Of a DNA stretch of 64,000 nt, positions 59,884-64,000 are shown one piece after another. This DNA comes from Gemmatimonadota bacterium. Lineage in GTDB: Bacteria; Gemmatimonadota; Gemmatimonadetes; Longimicrobiales; Gaopeijiaceae. Below the pieces are notes generated by a model. It did not search any database. It was not told where the DNA came from and saw only the letters and a program-made list of their open reading frames with translations. The DNA is taken from NCBI GenBank assembly GCA_029262115.1, contig JAJCZZ010000079.1, positions 1-64,000 of the forward strand, written 5' to 3'. The position numbers and the translations under genes were made by a program. Position 1 is the stretch's first letter. Each line of letters opens with the position of its first letter.

Positions 59884-60901
59884 CGCGCCGGGCGCGCGTC
59901 GGAGTCGCGTATTCGTAACGGGCGCGACCGGCCTGCTGGGGTCGCACCTGGCGGCCCTCCTCCGCGACCGGGGCGACGACGTCGTAGCGCTGCACCGCTC
60001 TACATCGGATACGGCCTTCCTGGAGTCGATCGGGTGCACCCTCGTCGAGGGCGACGTCACGGATCCGATGGAGTCGCTGTCGGCAGCCATGACCGGAGCC
60101 ACGCACGTGGTACACGGAGCCGCCCTGGTTTACTCGGGGGCCGACTGGGAGCGCATCCGGTCCGTGAATGTGGACGGAACGGCGCGCGTGCTCCGAGCGG
60201 CTTCTGTGGCAGGCGTACGTCATGCGCTCCATATCAGCACGGTGGCCGTGTACGGGACGGTTGAGGGGGTGGTGGACGAGTCCACCGCGACGGACCGGCC
60301 GGTACCGAACAGCGACTACTATGCGCGATCGAAGCGGCTGGCTGAAGAGGAGGCCCGCCAGGTGGCGAGAGAGACCGGACTGTCCCTATCGATGCTCCGC
60401 CCCGCCGCGGTGTACGGCGAACGCGACCGACTCATGGCTCCGAACATCGCCGGAATGACCCGGTGGCCCATCGCCTTCTTACTTGGCACGGGGGACAACG
60501 CGATCCCGGCGGTCTACGCCGGAAACGTGGCGAACGCCATCGCGCGGATCCTCGAGGCCGAAGTCGACGGTGGCGTGTGGAATCTGGGTCTCGACCATCG
60601 CCTCACGCAGCGTGAGATGCTCCGATGGATGGCCGAAGGGCTCGAGCGACGGCCCAGGCTGATGGGCGTTCCGGCTCCGCTGGTACGGGCCGGGGCCGAC
60701 CTGCTCGAACGGCTGGGGGTACCCACTCCCGGCGCGGCGCATCTGCCCCTGGGGCGTGCGGCGCGCCTCTCTCTGGGCGAGAATCCCTACCCGTCCGACC
60801 GGATCAGGGCCGACCTGGGCTTCGATCCGCCCCACCGCCCGGAAGATGCGGTGCGCCGTACCGGAGCCTGGCTCCGACAACAGCGCGCCGCCCATTCGTA
60901 G
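59880..60901 (+). CDS. NAD(P)-dependent epimerase/dehydratase, frame break near start
   Basis: The protein is an extended short-chain dehydrogenase: GATGLLGSHLAALLRDRG (NAD-binding Gly motif), EGDVTD, HGAALV, STVAVYG and the catalytic YYARSKRLAEEEA (Tyr-x3-Lys), then LRPAAVYGERD. It would oxidise, epimerise or reduce a nucleotide sugar, sterol or flavonoid-like substrate. The natural start ATG at 59880 (ATGA overlap, GGGGGA before it) reads only twelve residues to a TAA. A one-base slip near 59906 is needed to enter the main frame (RVFVTGATG), which itself has no canonical start before 60068. This is a sequence error, a recent mutation or an unusual start; the rest is intact. Confidence 0.75.
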
Positions 60902-60919
60902 AGCTGGAGAACGGCCCCG

Positions 60920-61693
60920 ATGAGCAAAGAAGAAAAGCACCGCCCGCCTTTCGCGGTCGCCCAGCCCGAGCGTCGCACGGCCGACGAGGCCTTGCTCGAG
61001 AGCGTCCAGGAGCTCGAGACCATCGGGAAGGATTCGTGGCGGGTCTTCCGGATCATGGGCGAATTCGTCGAGGGCTTCGAGGAGATGGCCAACGTCGGAC
61101 CGGCCGTGTCGATCTTCGGATCGGCGCGTACGGCCGAGAGCGACCCTCAGTATCAACTGTGCGTGGAGACCGCCCGCATCCTGGGGGCGGCCGGCTTCGG
61201 CATCATCACGGGCGGCGGGCCGGGAATGATGGAGGCGGCCAACAAGGGGGCGCGCGAAGCCGGTGCGTGCTCGGTCGGGTGCAACATCGAGCTGCCCTTC
61301 GAGCAGTTCAGCAATCCCTGGCTCGATGTTTCGATCGACTTCTCCTACTTTTTCGTTCGAAAGACGATGTTCGTGAAGTATGCGGAAGCCTTCGTCATCT
61401 TCCCCGGCGGCTTCGGAACCATGGACGAACTGTTCGAGGCGCTGACGCTGATCCAGACGAGGAAGGTCCGTCACTTCCCGGTCGTTCTCATGGGCAAGGC
61501 GTACTGGCAGGGTCTTTACGACTGGATCGTCAGCACCATGCAAGCGGAGGGGAAGATCGGTCCCGACGACCACGCCCTTCTGCTTCTGACCGATGATCCG
61601 GAGCAGTGTCGCGACCATATCCTGGTGGCGTACGAAGAGCGGCTTGCCGAGGTGGCGGCGAGCTACGTGCGGAACCCGGGTCCCCGGTCATGA
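60920..61693 (+). CDS. LOG/TIGR00730 family Rossmann-fold protein
   Basis: The 257-residue protein has the LOG-family motifs GGGPGMMEAANKGAREAG (about 95-112) and FPGGFGTMDELFEALTLIQT, with VSIFGSARTAESDPQYQL at the start of the fold. Characterised members cleave nucleoside 5'-monophosphates, including cytokinin ribotides, to base and ribose 5-phosphate. In bacteria the usual role is probably AMP or damaged-nucleotide turnover. The N-terminal 45 residues form an extra helical region. It overlaps the following transporter-like gene by 4 nt. Confidence 0.92.
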   Translation: MSKEEKHRPPFAVAQPERRTADEALLESVQELETIGKDSWRVFRIMGEFVEGFEEMANVGPAVSIFGSARTAESDPQYQLCVETARILGAAGFGIITGGGPGMMEAANKGAREAGACSVGCNIELPFEQFSNPWLDVSIDFSYFFVRKTMFVKYAEAFVIFPGGFGTMDELFEALTLIQTRKVRHFPVVLMGKAYWQGLYDWIVSTMQAEGKIGPDDHALLLLTDDPEQCRDHILVAYEERLAEVAASYVRNPGPRS

Positions 61694-62949
61694 TCACCGG
61701 GCCGCTGGCGCTGACGGGCGTCATCGTACTCGCCACGCTCGCCGCCTTCCTGCTCGACTATCATGTGCCCGCCCTTGGGAAAGTGGGCGCCTCGTTGCTC
61801 GCGCTGATCCTCGGGGCGGCGCTCTCGAATCTCGGGATCGTGCCCGCCGCGTCGCCCGTCTACGACGCAATCGCCGGACCTGCCACGTTACTCGCCGTGG
61901 CGTGGCTGCTTCTCGCGGTCCACGTCACAGACTTGCGGTACGCCGGCCCGCAGATGGTGGGGGCCTTCGCGCTCGCGGCGCTGGGTACCGCCCTCGGCGC
62001 ATTCATCGGTGCGATCATCTTCGCGGACTTCCTCGGCGAGAACATGTGGAAGCTGGCCGGCACGCTCACCGGTACCTACACGGGTGGCTCGCTCAACTTC
62101 GTGGCCGTGGGAACCGGGCTCGAACTTCCGGCCCAGCTCTTCGCGGGCGCCACGGCGGCGGATGCCCTGACGACCGGTCTCTGGCTAGCGGTGACCCTCA
62201 CGATCCCGCTCTGGCTGGGCCGGTTCTATCCGCCCGTGCCGGACGCCGCCTTCGTGGAGTTGGACGGATCGGAGGCGTACGCTTCTTCCGCCCCGGGGTC
62301 CGTGCCCTCGCCCGGCCCGGCCGGTTCGGGGTCGGCTGTCGAGGCGGATCCCCGCGCGGAACATCCGTTCTTCAAGAAGGAGGCCCTGAGCACCCTCGAT
62401 CTGGCCATCCTGGTAGCGGCTGGCTTCTTCCTGATCGTCGCGGCAGATCAAACGGCGGCCTGGCTCGGTGGCGCGGCTGAAGCGGGCACATTGCCGGGCT
62501 GGATGGGCGCAATCCCCTCTGTGCTCTGGCTGACCACCTTCGCACTGATCCTCGGCCACACACCCCTGTTTCGCACGGCGCACGGCGCGCTCCAACTCGG
62601 CTCCCTCGCGCTCCACTTCTTTTTCATCGTCATCGGAATCTGGTCCCGGGTATCCGAGATCATGGCGGTCGGGGTAGAGGTCTTCTTCTACACGTTGGTC
62701 GTGGTCGGAGTCCACGGGTTGGTCGTGTTCGTCGGTGGGAGGATGGCGGGCATCGATGTCGGGTCGCTTTCGGTAGCATCACAAGCCGCGGTAGGGGGAC
62801 CCTCGAGCGCGCTCGCGGTGGCCGTGTCGAGAAAGTGGCCGGGTTTCATCCTGCCCGGGATCATCGTCGGACTACTTGGGTACGCGGTCGGAAACTTCCT
62901 CGGGTTCGGGGTCGGTTACCTTGTTCGGTACTTCGGAATCGGGCTATGA
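61690..62949 (+). CDS. DUF819 family membrane protein (transporter-like)
   Basis: The 419-residue integral membrane protein has about ten to twelve TM helices in two similar halves, split by a hydrophilic loop (about 195-235, rich in Ala, Ser, Pro and Gly). Family-like segments are GPATLLAVAWLLLAVHVTDL, LTGTYTGGSLNFVAVGTGLE and, in the second half, ASQAAVGGPSSALAVAVSRK. The paired Gly-rich re-entrant motifs are reminiscent of anion or carboxylate carriers such as CitS/GltS. Substrate is unknown. ATG at 61690 overlaps the preceding stop (ATGA). Confidence 0.88.
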   Translation: MITGPLALTGVIVLATLAAFLLDYHVPALGKVGASLLALILGAALSNLGIVPAASPVYDAIAGPATLLAVAWLLLAVHVTDLRYAGPQMVGAFALAALGTALGAFIGAIIFADFLGENMWKLAGTLTGTYTGGSLNFVAVGTGLELPAQLFAGATAADALTTGLWLAVTLTIPLWLGRFYPPVPDAAFVELDGSEAYASSAPGSVPSPGPAGSGSAVEADPRAEHPFFKKEALSTLDLAILVAAGFFLIVAADQTAAWLGGAAEAGTLPGWMGAIPSVLWLTTFALILGHTPLFRTAHGALQLGSLALHFFFIVIGIWSRVSEIMAVGVEVFFYTLVVVGVHGLVVFVGGRMAGIDVGSLSVASQAAVGGPSSALAVAVSRKWPGFILPGIIVGLLGYAVGNFLGFGVGYLVRYFGIGL

Positions 62950-63062
62950 TTCCAGGCTCTGCGGGGGTGGAACGACCAACGTTCGTGCGGAGAATCTGAC
63001 GACAATTTCCCTGGGAAAGCGATGCCCGCAGCACTCATGCGCACGGGCTTGGAGGATAGACG

Positions 63063-64000
63063 GTGAGCAAGACGGCGACCCCCTACGGCTACGCGCCCAC
63101 CGGTAAAGACACCGGTGTGGTCAAGCCGAAAGGCAAGTCCGACATCCGGGCGCACGAGGGCATCGACACCGTCGATATCCGCTCTCGTAAGCCGGCGTGG
63201 CTGAAAGTGCGTTCTCCGGGTGGCCGCAACTACCTGAAGCTCAAGGGGATGATGCGTTCGGAATCCTTGCACACGGTGTGTGAGGAGGCGAGCTGCCCGA
63301 ACATCGGCGAGTGCTGGGAGGCCGGGACCGCCACGTTCATGATTCTCGGGGACGTGTGTACCCGCGCCTGTAAATACTGTGGGGTCGCGCACGGGATGCC
63401 TTCCGAACTCGATCTCGACGAGCCTCGGCGGGTGGCCGAGACGGTTGAGCGGATGGGACTCGAACACGTCGTCATCACCAGCGTCAACCGAGACGAACTC
63501 GCCGACGGCGGAGCGGCGATCTACGCCGACACGATCCGCCGCATCCACGACGCGGTACCGGGCTGTTCGGTCGAGGTCTTGATCCCCGACTTCAAGGGAG
63601 ACGTGGACGCCCTCGAGGCTGTGGTCGCCGCGAAGCCGCATATCCTCGGGCACAACCTGGAGACGGTCGACCGCCTCCACCCCGAGGTTCGACCCGGTGG
63701 GCGCTACTGGCGCTCGATCTCTTTTCTCGGTGCGGTGAAGAAGATCGATGCCGCCATGTTGACGAAGACGGGCATCATCCTGGGGATGGGCGAAGAGCCG
63801 CACGAGATCCGGCAGGCCATGATCGACCTGCGTGAGGCCGCTGTGGACATCCTCACGCTCGGGCAGTACCTGCGCCCCTCCGCCATGCACATCCCCGTGG
63901 CCCGTTGGGTCACGCCCACGGAGTTCACGGACTGGAAGCGCGTCGGTGAGCAGGAGTACGGGTTCAAGCATGTGGAGTCCGGCCCGCTGGTCCGATCGAG
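63063..64000 (+). CDS. lipA: Lipoyl synthase (3' end beyond the window)
   Basis: The first 312 residues of a radical-SAM lipoyl synthase are present. The auxiliary cluster cysteines lie in TVCEEASCPNIGECW. The radical-SAM motif is CTRACKYC, followed by LGMGEEPHEIRQAMIDLREA and LTLGQYLRPSAMHIPVARWV. The enzyme inserts two sulphurs into octanoyl groups on E2 and H proteins. GTG at 63063 is preceded by GGAGG; the leading 25 residues (TPYGYAPTGKDTGVVKPKGK) are a somewhat long N-terminus. The reading frame is open to the last base, so the gene is truncated only by the window edge. Confidence 0.95.
   Translation, partial: MSKTATPYGYAPTGKDTGVVKPKGKSDIRAHEGIDTVDIRSRKPAWLKVRSPGGRNYLKLKGMMRSESLHTVCEEASCPNIGECWEAGTATFMILGDVCTRACKYCGVAHGMPSELDLDEPRRVAETVERMGLEHVVITSVNRDELADGGAAIYADTIRRIHDAVPGCSVEVLIPDFKGDVDALEAVVAAKPHILGHNLETVDRLHPEVRPGGRYWRSISFLGAVKKIDAAMLTKTGIILGMGEEPHEIRQAMIDLREAAVDILTLGQYLRPSAMHIPVARWVTPTEFTDWKRVGEQEYGFKHVESGPLVRS

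Noticed and set aside
1-64000. tRNA or rRNA genes, CRISPR arrays, insertion sequences, prophage genes
   Set aside because: No cloverleaf, rRNA core motifs, regularly spaced repeats, transposase or phage structural motifs were seen on reading; a covariance-model search would be needed to exclude small RNAs.

Overview
The window is GC-rich chromosomal DNA from a Gram-negative (diderm) bacterium. Outer-membrane barrels, many lipoproteins and LytM/bactofilin envelope genes support the cell type. A PadR-regulated ADOP-type permease, a secreted Asp-box (BNR) protein, six-bladed-propeller and FG-GAP lipoproteins and M28/M14 peptidases fit Gemmatimonadota or a close relative. That placement is inference from gene content; there is no rRNA in the window. 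I saw no tRNA, rRNA, CRISPR array, intact insertion sequence or prophage.

Layout. 0.3-8.1 kb (minus strand): secreted acetamidase/formamidase-like protein, Asp-box protein, ADOP permease and its PadR repressor with a clear operator. 8.2-9.4 kb: an Rrf2 regulator, group III truncated haemoglobin and cupin, read as a nitric-oxide response unit. 9.5-12.6 kb: two broken propeller/FG-GAP genes around an intact DUF1330 gene and an endonuclease/exonuclease/phosphatase lipoprotein. 13.1-15.7 kb: a tightly overlapping PlsC, nucleotidyltransferase-like and CDP-alcohol phosphatidyltransferase cassette. 15.7-19.2 kb: acetoacetate-decarboxylase-like, lipid kinase, membrane protein, winged-helix regulator and prenyl transferase. 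19.2-27.7 kb: a signalling block holding a nucleotide cyclase fused in frame to an outer-membrane-barrel-like domain, a cupredoxin, a histidine-kinase-like protein lacking its phospho-accepting His, and a divergent LuxR-type ATPase regulator. 27.7-31.5 kb: thioesterase, PQQ-type dehydrogenase and a second cyclase (DUF5939). 31.4-37.4 kb: a five-gene minus-strand operon with a sensor kinase, an NtrC-type regulator and envelope proteins.

37.4-52.6 kb is the replication/segregation core: pyrE, dnaN, dnaA, then rpmH-rnpA-yidD-yidC-mnmE-acyP-mnmG, two parS sites, parA-parB, an M23 peptidase, a bactofilin and a Nif3-family gene. DnaA-box-like sites occur in three gaps; the densest set is at about 51.7 kb beside the par genes, not beside dnaA. 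rsmG, which often follows mnmG, is absent.

52.6-64.0 kb: secreted peptidases (M28, M14), an Omp85-like barrel, a zinc-ribbon/TPR protein, a sugar-nucleotide-epimerase-like gene with a frame break near its start, a LOG-family protein, a DUF819 transporter-like protein and lipA, which runs off the end.

The strongest candidate for something undescribed is the 19.2-24.5 kb block. The cyclase reading frame continues through a signal-peptide-like segment into a porin-like domain, as if one polyprotein supplied both an inner-membrane cyclase and an outer-membrane barrel next to a periplasmic copper protein. Several genes (9.5 kb, 12.0 kb, 41.4 kb, 59.9 kb) show single-base frame problems. Each should be checked against raw reads before it is taken as biology.
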